Assembly: GCA_026004795.1 (NCBI GenBank) | Contig: BPJV01000006.1 | Span: forward strand, 248,001-312,000 | Reading direction: 5' to 3' | DNA: 64,000 bases | Source of the DNA: Pirellulaceae bacterium | Lineage (GTDB): Bacteria > Planctomycetota > Planctomycetia > Pirellulales > Pirellulaceae | Part shown: piece after piece, positions 8,185-18,100 of the stretch | How positions within the stretch are numbered: the stretch's first letter is position 1 | Layout: each line of letters opens with the position of its first letter | The notes under the pieces: generated by a model | Databases searched by the model: none | Seen by the model: the letters and a program-made list of their open reading frames with translations, nothing else | What the model was told of the DNA's origin: nothing | Translations under genes and position numbers: made by a program

Positions 8185-9270
8185 ATGAAAACACCAGCCT
8201 CCTCGACGACTCAGGATGCACGCCCTCACCTGCTCGATGTGACGATCGAAGCGTTAACCGAGTGGATGGTGGCGGCAGGACAACCGGCATTCCGCGCCAA
8301 ACAGGTTCTGCGTTGGGTTTACAGCAGTGTGGTGCGCGAATTTACGGAGATGAGCGATCTGCCGGCCGCGTTGCGGGAGCAATTGGCAGGCGAGTTTCGC
8401 TGGTGGACGACGCGCGTTGTCGAGCATCAGACCGCCACCGATGGGACCGAGAAGCTGCTATTGGAGTTGGCCGATGGAGGGCGCATCGAGTGCGTGTTGC
8501 TGCGCGATGGCGGTAGACGATCGATCTGTGTCAGCAGTCAAGTCGGCTGCGCGATGGGCTGCGTGTTCTGCGCCAGTGGGTTGGACGGAGTCGAGAGGAA
8601 TCTGTCCCGGGGAGAGATCTTAGAACAAATGTTGCTGCTGCGTCGCCTGCTGCCGGCGGAGGAACGATTGAGCCATATCGTGATGATGGGAATGGGCGAG
8701 CCACTGGCGAATCTCGATTCCGTACTAGGAGCGTTGGAAGTTGCCCGGTCGCCACAGGGGCTGGGCATTAGCCCACGGCGGATCACGATTTCCACCGTGG
8801 GGCTGCCGGCCGCCATCGCCCGCCTGGCGCGCCACAATAGCCCCTTCCATCTGGCCATCAGCTTGCATGCCCCCAATGACGCGCTACGCACGCGCATCGT
8901 TCCCACCAATGCCAAGACGGGTATCGATGCCATCATGGCGGCCGCCGATGACTATTTCCAGGCCACTGGACGTCGGCTGACTTTCGAGTACGTCTTGTTA
9001 GATGGCATCAATGATTCCGATCAATGTGCCCATGAGTTGGTAGCCTTACTTCGTGGACGCGTGAGCATGCTCAACGTCATCCCGTACAATCCGGTAGCCG
9101 GTCTTCCCTACGCCACCCCCGCCACGTCGCGCCAACACCGTTTTCGCGCCATCATCGAAGCCGGTGGGATCAACGTGCAATTCCGCCAGCGGAAGGGGGA
9201 CTCGATCGATGCCGCATGCGGCCAACTGCGGCGGAAAAAATCGGCATCGCTGCCCGTGGCCAAGGCCTAA
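8185..9270 (+). CDS. rlmN: Dual-specificity 23S rRNA/tRNA adenine-C2 methyltransferase RlmN
   Basis: RlmN is a radical-SAM enzyme that methylates C2 of A2503 in 23S rRNA and A37 in some tRNAs. The 361-residue protein has the radical-SAM cluster motif CAMGCVFC (about residues 120-127), preceded by CVSSQVGC, the typical MMGMGEPLANLD motif, TISTVGLPAAI, and the C-terminal FRQRKGDSIDAACGQL with the catalytic cysteine. Both mechanism cysteines expected for RlmN are present, separating it from Cfr-like paralogues only by context. ATG 8185 is used; a GTG at 8155 would add ten residues. It ends the plus-strand run that starts with the cyclophilin. Confidence 0.95.
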   Translation: MKTPASSTTQDARPHLLDVTIEALTEWMVAAGQPAFRAKQVLRWVYSSVVREFTEMSDLPAALREQLAGEFRWWTTRVVEHQTATDGTEKLLLELADGGRIECVLLRDGGRRSICVSSQVGCAMGCVFCASGLDGVERNLSRGEILEQMLLLRRLLPAEERLSHIVMMGMGEPLANLDSVLGALEVARSPQGLGISPRRITISTVGLPAAIARLARHNSPFHLAISLHAPNDALRTRIVPTNAKTGIDAIMAAADDYFQATGRRLTFEYVLLDGINDSDQCAHELVALLRGRVSMLNVIPYNPVAGLPYATPATSRQHRFRAIIEAGGINVQFRQRKGDSIDAACGQLRRKKSASLPVAKA

Positions 9271-9602
9271 TCCGGCGTGCACTTTTCCGGGTGCCGCCAG
9301 GTCCAGTCGACTTCCATCGGCCAGGTCCCTTGGTCCTAGGTCATCGCCCTCCTCGCTCTACGTCGCTTACTCGCCGCCGCGCCACCGCAGGGAGAGGAAC
9401 AGGGACCGCTGGTGATCCGCTTTAGGATCGAGTCGGCGTTGGGCCGCCGGAAGGGCGCGGTATGGCATCCGAGCCGACTGCCTCGCAGGTGACGTCGGAG
9501 GATGCCATAAGGGAATCCTTGGTGAGCGTGCAGAAGGGTTCGTCCTGTCATTTCGTCCTTGGTCCAAGTGGGCGGCCAAACACAGGGAAGTCCCGATGGA
9601 GC
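9271..9602. other. Convergent intergenic region, nothing recognised
   Basis: This stretch of about 330 bp lies between the converging rlmN and sulfatase genes. Open frames are shadows or arginine-rich. No clear T-tailed hairpin, tRNA or repeat was seen. Confidence 0.5.
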
Positions 9603-11135
9603 TCACCGATCGCGTACCGCTTCGGGTACACGCCCCACCGGACGACGTTGGTTCCCTTCGATTCCCGTCAACGAATCACCCAGCGCTTGCCGATACCGGT
9701 CGGCCAGACGCGTCAACCGCGCGACCACGTCTGGATGTTGTTCCGCCACATTGATCTGCTCACCGACATCTTGAGTCAAATCGAACAGGGACAGGGGAAG
9801 CTCCTTCACTTGATAACCGTGGCGACTGGCGATCCCCTCCACGCCGCTTTGTGTGATCGACATCGGCGTCAATCGACCGAATCCCGCCGGTTTGCCATCA
9901 TCACGCAGGTCGGGATGCGGAGTCAGATATTTATGCGGGAAGTGAAGTTTCCATTTCCCCGAACGAACCGCCTGCAACTCGTTACCGCTGTAGAAGACCA
10001 ACACGTCGTGCGGGGACTCGTCGCTTCGTCCACAAATAACGTCCCACACATCCTGGCCGTCGATCGGGCGTGTCGGCATGCGTGCCGCTGCCAAGCGGAC
10101 GAGCGTGGGGAGTAGGTCGATGGTCATCAGGGGAGTCGAACAGGTGCGACCGGCGGGAATGCGGCCCGGCCAGCGCATGATCGCTGGCACCCGGACGCCT
10201 CCTTCGAATACCGTCAACTTTCCCTCCCGCAATGGCCCTGAACTTCCCGCATGCGAACCGTAGCTCAGGAACGGTCCGTTGTCGTTGGTGAAGATGACCA
10301 GCGTATTGTCGCTCAAGCCATGTTGATCGATCGCTTCGAGAATCTTCCCCACCGACCAGTCGATCTCCTCGATGACGTCTCCATACAAGCCGGTCGCTGA
10401 GTGACCTCGAAACGCATCGGAGGCGAAGATCGGAACATGCGGCATGACGTGCGGTACATAGAGGAAAAACGGCCGGTCCTGGTTCTCCTCAATGAACTGT
10501 ACGGCGCGTTCGGTCAACCGTCGCGTGAACAGCGACTGATCGGGATCTGTTTCGATGATTTCCTCGCCATCGAACAACGGAAGCGGCGGCATCGAGTCGG
10601 CCAACACTGGATGGTATTTGGAATTGTCATTGGAGTAAGGGATTCCCAGCCACTGATCAAATCCATTGCTCAGGGGACTGAAATAGGGCGGCATCCCCAA
10701 ATGCCATTTGCCGAACATGCCGGTCGCATAGCCGGCCTCGTGGAGCAACTCCGGCAACAATTCTTCGTCGGGGTGGATCCCCGTGGGGCTGGTATGATTC
10801 AGTGCTCCTGCCAAGCCCACGCGATTGGCGTAGCAACCGGTCATCAGGGCCGCACGCGAAGCCGTGCACACTGCTTGGACCACATAGAAGTCGGTAAACC
10901 GCGTCCCTTCCGTCGCCAAACGGTTGATATGGGGCGTTCTGATCTTGGTGGAGCAGAACGCTTCCAGGTCGCCATACCCCATGTCATCGGTAAAGATGAG
11001 CACGATGTTCGGTGGACGTTCCTGCGAGTGAGCATACGACAGGCTGGCCAAAGCCACGATGCCCATCCCTAGCGCCTGCATCATCACGGACATGGCGGCC
11101 GACTGCCCGCCAGTTTTCAAGCAGTTCCATCGCAT
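9603..11135 (-). CDS. Secreted sulfatase, formylglycine-dependent (S1 family), with a CTASR motif
   Basis: The product (510 aa) is an alkaline-phosphatase-superfamily sulfatase that hydrolyses sulfate esters, probably from sulfated polysaccharides, outside the cytoplasm. A hydrophobic signal region lies at about residues 15-35. Metal-binding NIVLIFTDDMGYGD follows, then CTASRAALMTG, in which Cys90 would be converted to formylglycine; alanine replaces the common proline of CxPSR, a variant accepted by formylglycine-generating enzymes. GKWHLG, PFFLYVPHVMPHVP and FTNDNGPFLSYGSHAGSSGPLREGK supply further active-site residues. It is typical in length. A second sulfatase lies upstream on the same strand, 238 bp away. 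Substrate cannot be assigned. Confidence 0.9.
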   Translation of the reverse strand: MRWNCLKTGGQSAAMSVMMQALGMGIVALASLSYAHSQERPPNIVLIFTDDMGYGDLEAFCSTKIRTPHINRLATEGTRFTDFYVVQAVCTASRAALMTGCYANRVGLAGALNHTSPTGIHPDEELLPELLHEAGYATGMFGKWHLGMPPYFSPLSNGFDQWLGIPYSNDNSKYHPVLADSMPPLPLFDGEEIIETDPDQSLFTRRLTERAVQFIEENQDRPFFLYVPHVMPHVPIFASDAFRGHSATGLYGDVIEEIDWSVGKILEAIDQHGLSDNTLVIFTNDNGPFLSYGSHAGSSGPLREGKLTVFEGGVRVPAIMRWPGRIPAGRTCSTPLMTIDLLPTLVRLAAARMPTRPIDGQDVWDVICGRSDESPHDVLVFYSGNELQAVRSGKWKLHFPHKYLTPHPDLRDDGKPAGFGRLTPMSITQSGVEGIASRHGYQVKELPLSLFDLTQDVGEQINVAEQHPDVVARLTRLADRYRQALGDSLTGIEGNQRRPVGRVPEAVRDR

Positions 11136-11373
11136 GGTTATTGGTGCTCCGCAAAAGAATTGGTTGGTGGACGTTCGATTTTGACAGATCCGCTTTGCTT
11201 CGCCTCCGAGTGCACCCTACCGCGCGCCGGGGCCTGCTCCCCAGAAAAAATCGGCTTGGCAGGAGCGGCAGCGGACGGCGCCGCTGCTGCGGAACGATGC
11301 TTGCCGATGCCTACGGGCGGCCGCCGGTGCTTGTTAACCGCACGGTGCCGGTGCCGACCGACGATCAACGTGT

Positions 11374-12927
11374 TCATTGTCCCACATGATCGGGTTGATC
11401 CCCGCCGCTGAGTAGACGCTCATGCAGTCGCTGCAGCTTGACGAAGACCTCAGGATGCTCGTCGGCCACATCACGACGCTCGGCCACGTCTTGCCGCAGA
11501 TCGAAGAGTGCCCCAGGTCGTGGAATATCGACCGTTGTCCAGGGCCCCAGACCGTCTCGAACACGCCCAGGGGGAACGTATTTCCAGTGTCCCATCCGCA
11601 GGGCCAGGTTCCGTGCTTCATGCATCAGGTGCGGTCGCCCATGGGGATCGGTGCCCAGGAGAGCATCGAGCTCATTGCGGCTATCGATACACTGTCCGGC
11701 TGGGATCTCAGCACCGACCAACGCCGCCACGGAAGCAGCAAAGTCGACCTGGCCAATCAACGCGGCGGAAACCTGGCCCGCGGGGATACGCTGGGGCCAA
11801 CGGATCAGCATGGGGACCCGAGTCCCCCCCTCGAACGACGAATATTTTCCGGCACGAAAAGGGCCATTAGGGCGGTGGTCCCCTACCAGCTCATTTGCCT
11901 GGTCGACGTAACCATCATCGAGCACCGGCCCATTGTCCGAGGTGAAGATGACCAAGGTTTGCTCGCGAAGGCCGAGTTCGTCGAGCTTGTTCAGCAATTG
12001 TCCGACACACCAATCCAACTGGAGCATGGCATCGCCTCGCCAGCCCAAACCACTCTTTCCTTGAAACCGCGGATGGGGTACGCGGGGCACATGGATATCA
12101 TGAGTGGAAAAAAAGAGAAAGAATGGCTCGTCGCGATGCTCCTCAAGAAACGTTGTCGCCTTGGCAGTAATCGTGTCCGCCATCTCCTCATCGACCCAAC
12201 GCGCCGATTGGCCGCCTGTCATCCATCCGATACGCGAGATGCCATTGACAATCGTCTGATTATGACCATGCGACCACCTCTGCTTCAGGGATTCGGGCGG
12301 CACCTCAGCTCCCGAAGGGCTGGGATCAATGCGTTTGGTAAAGCTCACTTGGATCGGATCGGAAGGATCCAACCCCACGACGCGCCCTTGTTCAACGTAA
12401 ACACATGGCACCCGGTCTCCGGTGGCCGGGATCAGATAATGGTAATCGAAGCCGATATCGTGAGGATTGGGGCGAATCTCGGTATTCCAATCAACCTCTC
12501 CTTTGCCGAGGCCTAAGTGCCACTTTCCGATCACGCCCGTGGTGTAACCAACCTGTTTCAATAAGGTTGCCACCGTCGTCGTTCCCGGCTGGATAATCAT
12601 ATTGGCGTCGCCGCGAGCGATCCCCGTTCCGGGTTGACGAAAGGCGTAACGGCCAGTCAACAGGGCGAAACGACTGGGAGTACACGTGGCTGCGGAACAA
12701 TGCGCATCGGTATGCCGCAACCCCTCGGCGGCGATGCGATCGATGTGTGGCGTTTTCAGTGTTTGTTGGCCGTTGCAGGATACGTCTCCGTAGCCCACGT
12801 CGTCGGTGTAGATCAGCAGGATGTTGGGTGGCGGGGCGGAGCGCGAGCCGCTGGTCAATACGGCGACCAGCCCCACGACGCGCAGCCCTATTGCACCAAG
12901 TTGCCTCAGGTGTCTCATGACTATCAT
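11374..12927 (-). CDS. Secreted arylsulfatase-like sulfatase with a CTPSR motif
   Basis: This second sulfatase (517 aa) has a signal segment at residues 10-30, the metal motif NILLIYTDDVGYGD, and the canonical formylglycine motif CTPSRFALLTG with Cys82 as the residue to be modified. It continues with GKWHLGLGKGEVDWN, PFFLFFSTHDIHVPRVPHPRF and FTSDNGPVLDDGY, all typical of arylsulfatase A-like enzymes. It needs a formylglycine-generating enzyme, which is not in the window. The protein is only modestly similar to its neighbour, so the pair is not a recent duplication. ATG 12927 is taken as start; an in-frame ATG at 12918 is possible. Confidence 0.9.
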   Translation of the reverse strand: MIVMRHLRQLGAIGLRVVGLVAVLTSGSRSAPPPNILLIYTDDVGYGDVSCNGQQTLKTPHIDRIAAEGLRHTDAHCSAATCTPSRFALLTGRYAFRQPGTGIARGDANMIIQPGTTTVATLLKQVGYTTGVIGKWHLGLGKGEVDWNTEIRPNPHDIGFDYHYLIPATGDRVPCVYVEQGRVVGLDPSDPIQVSFTKRIDPSPSGAEVPPESLKQRWSHGHNQTIVNGISRIGWMTGGQSARWVDEEMADTITAKATTFLEEHRDEPFFLFFSTHDIHVPRVPHPRFQGKSGLGWRGDAMLQLDWCVGQLLNKLDELGLREQTLVIFTSDNGPVLDDGYVDQANELVGDHRPNGPFRAGKYSSFEGGTRVPMLIRWPQRIPAGQVSAALIGQVDFAASVAALVGAEIPAGQCIDSRNELDALLGTDPHGRPHLMHEARNLALRMGHWKYVPPGRVRDGLGPWTTVDIPRPGALFDLRQDVAERRDVADEHPEVFVKLQRLHERLLSGGDQPDHVGQ

Positions 12928-13217
12928 CGACTTTCTTTGCCTGGAAGTAGCCCTAACACGGAGAACGACGGCTGGTTAGGAAGGCGGATGAACTACCATC
13001 ATACCAGCCACAGGAAGGTTGTTTCAGTTCATTTGCTCGATCGTCCCCTTTCCACCTGCTCATTCTCGCCTCGTCCACGCTGCAGCGTCGCAAAATCTCT
13101 CGTCCGACTTGTTAGGTGCACGAGGGAATCGTTGTGGGGGAGGCCAGGGGGGACTGCTGTGAGGTAATGAAAACAAGGGTGGCGGCCCTTTCACCATGCG
13201 GCGAAGTTGGCACCTAG

Positions 13218-15077
13218 TCATGGCGAGGTCAGCACGTCGAGTTCCGGTATCAATTTGCTTTCGTGGCGTTCCCGCTGAAAAACTTGCACTGGTTCATCCA
13301 CACCAGGTGCATCCAAGTGAAATCCATCCCACAGATTGGGCACGCGCATGGCGCGGTAGATCGACCAACCGTACTGGCTTCCCAGACCACTGTCGACCTC
13401 CACTTCGAAAACCTTTTCCGGTGGATCGTCGCGCGTGATCTCGAAAATGCGCGCCCACTGGTGCTCACCGGGGACGTCATCGTGGGGAGTTCCGTCGGCC
13501 AGTTCGATTCTGCCACCGTCGGTGATCAAAAGATTGTGCGTCTGGGGGAGCCAATCCGCCTCACCGTAAAACGGCGAATAGAACGGCGCATCCGGTTCCC
13601 CGGAATACTCGAATAGCTGCCGCACCGTCATCGCCTGCTCGTCGATTCCCAACTCGACCACTCGACTGCGATTGTGCGGTGCCAACACCGGAGGATGAAA
13701 TGGCCGCGCCCGGTAGTTGCCGTTGTCGAATAACAAGAGCGTACCTCGCGGGGTGATCTGCGGAGCATGTTGATGGTAAAACCATCGCAACTTGCCTTGG
13801 GGCTTGAGGAGATAGGCTTGCCAGGCGTCGCCCCATCCTTCCGGATCGCCGAGTATCCAGCGTATCTGCTTGCTTTGCCAATCGATTTTCATCACACAGT
13901 CGAGGTGGCGGAAGGAAACGATGATGCAATTCTCTGCCGGCAGGTACAACAGGCCGTTGGCATGGCTCCAATCTCGGGCGGGCTCTGGTAGCAGTTTTTC
14001 GTACTTGTCTTTCCAGAACGTGGTCAATGCCATGTAGCCGAACCGACGCCGGTCCAAAAGTTCCGTCAGCGGTAGTTCGTCGACAATCTCTCCGGTCTGC
14101 GGACGAAACTCGACAACCTTGTCGCAAACGACATAGGCTGGCGCCCACGGCGCGTGGGGATCGAATTCGCTGGTGGGGTACCGCTCAAAGTGCCGCAGCT
14201 CCGTGGCCAAGGTCATGAAATTGCCGTTGGGAAGTTCCAGCAAGTCGTGATGCATGGTATCGACCTCTACGCCGATCGATTGATCGTCAGGTAGTTCAGT
14301 AAGGTTGGTGGCTACCCATCGGTGATAGTCGCGGCCGAGCAAATCGATTTCGTAGGCATAGCGGTAACTGCCATGTTGATACAGAATGTTGCCATTGGAT
14401 AACACCCGCATGTCCGCGATACGATCCTCCGTGTGACAATAGTAGACCACCTCACCTCGCTCATCGACTCCAATGATGAAGCCGTAATCGAGCATGCTGG
14501 TGGATTCATGCCACAGATTGACCGCGAACAGGGTCACCCCTGGCTCCATTTTCCCGCCCCGGGCCAACGTCGTGTGCAGCGGCGGAAAGGATGCCGGCAA
14601 AGGGGGCGTGCGGAAAAGGAAGGGAGTCAGCGTCTGGCGCTCCGTCCCCTCCGTGGCATGCACGGTCAGTTCGATGCGATGAACGGTATCGGGACTCAGT
14701 CCCATCACCGGGAAGGAAAAGTTAGTCGACGGTGGACCTGGGAAGGGCTGCGTCCAACGCCGACTACCCGTCGCCACCTCCACTTCCGCCCGCACCGCCG
14801 TAGAGGTGCGAACATCGATGATGGCTACCAACGGTACTCGTGCGATCGGATTTGGACGCATGGTCGCCGATAACACCAACGGCTGGCTGCCCTCCACTTC
14901 GCCACGCCCACTGTCGGCCTGCACGGCTTGCACATGGCATGCCAGTGGCATCTGCACCAGGATCACCACGAACAACAAGACAATGCTCGAGAACGAGCAG
15001 GAGCGGGCTGATGCCCATGCTTGACCATCAGTGAAGCTGCTCAGGGTCGTTGCCACTGCCCCCACCACGCTGTTCAT
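13218..15077 (-). CDS. Arylsulfate sulfotransferase (ASST family), membrane-anchored or secreted
   Basis: ASST enzymes transfer sulfate between phenolic esters without PAPS through a sulfohistidine intermediate. The 619-residue protein has a hydrophobic N-terminal segment (about residues 30-47) and a Pro-rich beta-sandwich-like region, then the propeller domain. Residues matching the E. coli ASST active site are visible: a His pair in TMHHD near residue 276, SHANG near 372 (His and Asn), SFRH near 390 (Arg) and YHQHAP near 435-437. ATG 15077 follows an AGGGGGAAAG ribosome-binding site; the frame extends 15 codons further upstream. It lies upstream of the two sulfatases on the same strand, which suggests a shared role in sulfate-ester metabolism. 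Confidence 0.8.
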   Translation of the reverse strand: MNSVVGAVATTLSSFTDGQAWASARSCSFSSIVLLFVVILVQMPLACHVQAVQADSGRGEVEGSQPLVLSATMRPNPIARVPLVAIIDVRTSTAVRAEVEVATGSRRWTQPFPGPPSTNFSFPVMGLSPDTVHRIELTVHATEGTERQTLTPFLFRTPPLPASFPPLHTTLARGGKMEPGVTLFAVNLWHESTSMLDYGFIIGVDERGEVVYYCHTEDRIADMRVLSNGNILYQHGSYRYAYEIDLLGRDYHRWVATNLTELPDDQSIGVEVDTMHHDLLELPNGNFMTLATELRHFERYPTSEFDPHAPWAPAYVVCDKVVEFRPQTGEIVDELPLTELLDRRRFGYMALTTFWKDKYEKLLPEPARDWSHANGLLYLPAENCIIVSFRHLDCVMKIDWQSKQIRWILGDPEGWGDAWQAYLLKPQGKLRWFYHQHAPQITPRGTLLLFDNGNYRARPFHPPVLAPHNRSRVVELGIDEQAMTVRQLFEYSGEPDAPFYSPFYGEADWLPQTHNLLITDGGRIELADGTPHDDVPGEHQWARIFEITRDDPPEKVFEVEVDSGLGSQYGWSIYRAMRVPNLWDGFHLDAPGVDEPVQVFQRERHESKLIPELDVLTSP

Positions 15078-15176
15078 CTTTCCCCCTATAGGGAACGGGC
15101 CAATTGCTGTCGTTCTCCACACGAAGCCCCATTATAGCTGACGGAATCACTAGATTGCTTGCGGGCGGGCAGTGCT

Positions 15177-18100
15177 TCATTTACCCCACGACGGGAGCAG
15201 CGACTGGCGCAATCGCTGGAATAAGGGTACCGGTGGCGGTGAGGCGGGAGCGTCCGCAGCCGACGTAGAATCACCCACTGGCGTCGAGCCACTGGGCGTC
15301 GAAAGCAAAGGAGGATTGGCAATCGCTGGGTCACCGTTCGTAGCAGGCGAAACTTGCGTGCCGACAGCGGCAGTAATGGGAGTTTTCAATGGCAGCCGAT
15401 CCAGGTGTTTTCCCCAGAACCCATCGATCAACCGAAACGCAGGATAGGCGTTGCCGCGACTAAGATGTTCGCTGGCGACCAGCGCTTCCCCTTGGAGGAA
15501 AATGCGTTCTTCGGGAGTCAACCAAGCGTGTACCACTTCGCAGTCATCAACCCAAATCACTCCCTCGCCCACCAGCTCGATGGCCACTTGCAGCGTGTCG
15601 AGTTGTTCGACTGGCAGATCGTCTACGTACAGAGTAAATGGCTTGGTCCCCCAGTCGCCGGATAGGGAACGTCCGGTCCCTTTGCCGATCCGCAGTTCAC
15701 TTTCGTAGCGGCCCCGCCCACGCAACTTTCCGGTCAATAGCAACCGCACCGTCGGTTGCTCTCCCCCGTCGGCTCCACGCATCCATGTGCGGACGGCGAT
15801 GCGCCCCGAACCGGGGACGGGAAACGGAGGGCTTTGCAACCACGCGGTGGTAGGTTGGTGCAACTGCACGTTCTCCAAACGGACACAAAACCGACCTCCG
15901 TGCGGCTGGTTCGCATCGGCCGTGATGGCAACTCCCGGCAATGTCGAACGGGACCAGCCGTGTGGCGTATGTTCGTCGTCCCACCGCTCGAAGTCGCCAG
16001 CGATATCGGCGACGGACAGTTGCTGTGTGGGGTCGGAAGCGATAGCAACACGTTGTTCGAACTCCCGCAACCGGTGCGACCACACGGAAAGGACTTCGGG
16101 ATCAATCGGCTGATCGGCAACGGCAATCTGCACGTTGGGTGCCGCGATTCGAAACACTTGAAAGTCCAGCGGAGCAAGGGTCACCTCCCACGGTCGCTGT
16201 GAGTCGATCGCTTGGGGAGCCGTTTCGGTCGGCACACTCCCCTCGACCAACTCGACAATGATTGTCCGTGCCGGACCATCGAACTGCATCGGTAGCACTT
16301 GCGGCCACGGCGCCGCATTGACCACCAGGCACCAGGTGGACTGACCATCAGCTGCCGCATAGACAGCCACTCCGGAGTTCGCGGTGGGCCCCGATACGGC
16401 TTGCCAGGCAACCCCTTCGGTCGCGGCATACAGCGCGGCCAGACGACGCGCGGCTGGGTGGAGCAAGGTCGGAGGACGCCAGGAGGCGATCTCCAATGGG
16501 GAGCCGGGCGCACGATAAAGATGTTCAGCCACCAGGCGCCTCCAGCCGCTAGAATCACTCACTTGCACCGGATAGATCGTCCGATCGGGCAGCCAGTCGT
16601 GGCCGAGAAGCGCCTCGGGAGGTAGCTCGACAGCATACGGCACCAATGCCGCCAACGTGGGGACGGAGGGATCCTCCGTCCAGGTAGCCTGCCCGAGGGC
16701 TTGCCGCCGCAACCAGTCGGCCACGCGCGCTCCCCCAGCGGGCAACCGCTGGTCGACGTGCAGGAGGCTCACGTGCGCGCACTCCTGCAACGCTTGTCGG
16801 TCCAGGCCATGAGCAAGCAATCGTTCACTCGGCTGCCTCATGACGGCCGACGGATCGATGAAGTCGGCGGCGGACGGTTTGCCCGCCCACAAGCCTCGCA
16901 CATCGAGATACACTTGGCGTCGGGGATCGGAAGCGGCTAGTTTCGCACCTAGTTCTTCCCAGAACTCGGCCACCCGCTCGGCCCGCCACTGCAAGAAGCC
17001 GCGGCGGAGGGCAACCGGCCAATCTACCGCGGAATCCAGTCCGGGCGGCAATTTGACTCCCTTGGCTTCCGCATAAGCACCTAGCAGCGTCTGCTCGTAG
17101 CCGTGGCGATCGCCAGCGAACACCAACGGCGATTGAGGCGTCACCACCACCTCTAGCCCGCGCCAGGCGGGTTGATCACCGTACCGTTGTATCAGCTCAT
17201 CGACCAGCGCCTGGACCTGTTGTTGGACGACGCGGTTCAACGGGTGCAGACGCGGCGTATGGGCAGCTCGGCCGGCCGCGGAATCGTTGCGGCCACGGAC
17301 ATCGAGCTCCCCACGCTCGGCGGCGGCGATGAGCCCCGGCCACGGCGCATCGAAGTGCAATCCCACGAGAAGCCCCATCCCCTCGCGCTGACAAAGGGCC
17401 AACAACAAAGCGATTCCGTCCTTCAGCTCCACCTGGCGTCCATCGGAAAAGAAGATCCCATCATCCCACCGCGGCAGTGGCTGCAACACTCGGCTGGGGT
17501 AAATCGCGCCCCCTTGTGCATAGGCAGGAATCACCACGGTGCCCGCCCCCGAGAGGCGACATAGCTCGATCAGGCGTCGGCACGCTTCGTAGTAAGTTCG
17601 CCAGGAAGTCAGATGCCGACCGCTGATCGGATCGAGGTCCTTCGGTGCAGCGAGCAATTCAGCAAATGCCGGTTGGTCGAGGTGCATGCGCCACCCCGCG
17701 GTGTGCTGGGCAGGGGCAGGCTCCGCCACTGCATCGACGTGCCCTGGCGAACGGGCGGAGGATGCGTACACGGCCTCGTCCACGGCCAAGGCGACGACGT
17801 GCGCCGACTGCTGGCGATCTAGATTGGCGATCAGGATATAGGTGACGTCGGCTTCCGGGTAAAAGAGAATACTCATCTCCTGCAGCCCCCCCCGCTCCGC
17901 CATCGACGGTGAACTGACCAGCAGTTGGTCGGCCACCGAGGGACGTACGTTCCCATCCGCATCCACGGTGCGCACGGCCAGCCCCAGACGTTGTCGTTGG
18001 TCCGAGCTGGTTACCACTCGCAACCGATGCGCCAACCCCGCGGACAACTCTTCCACGGGAAGCACCAGCCACTGCTGAGGCTTGAGCACCAAACGCTGAC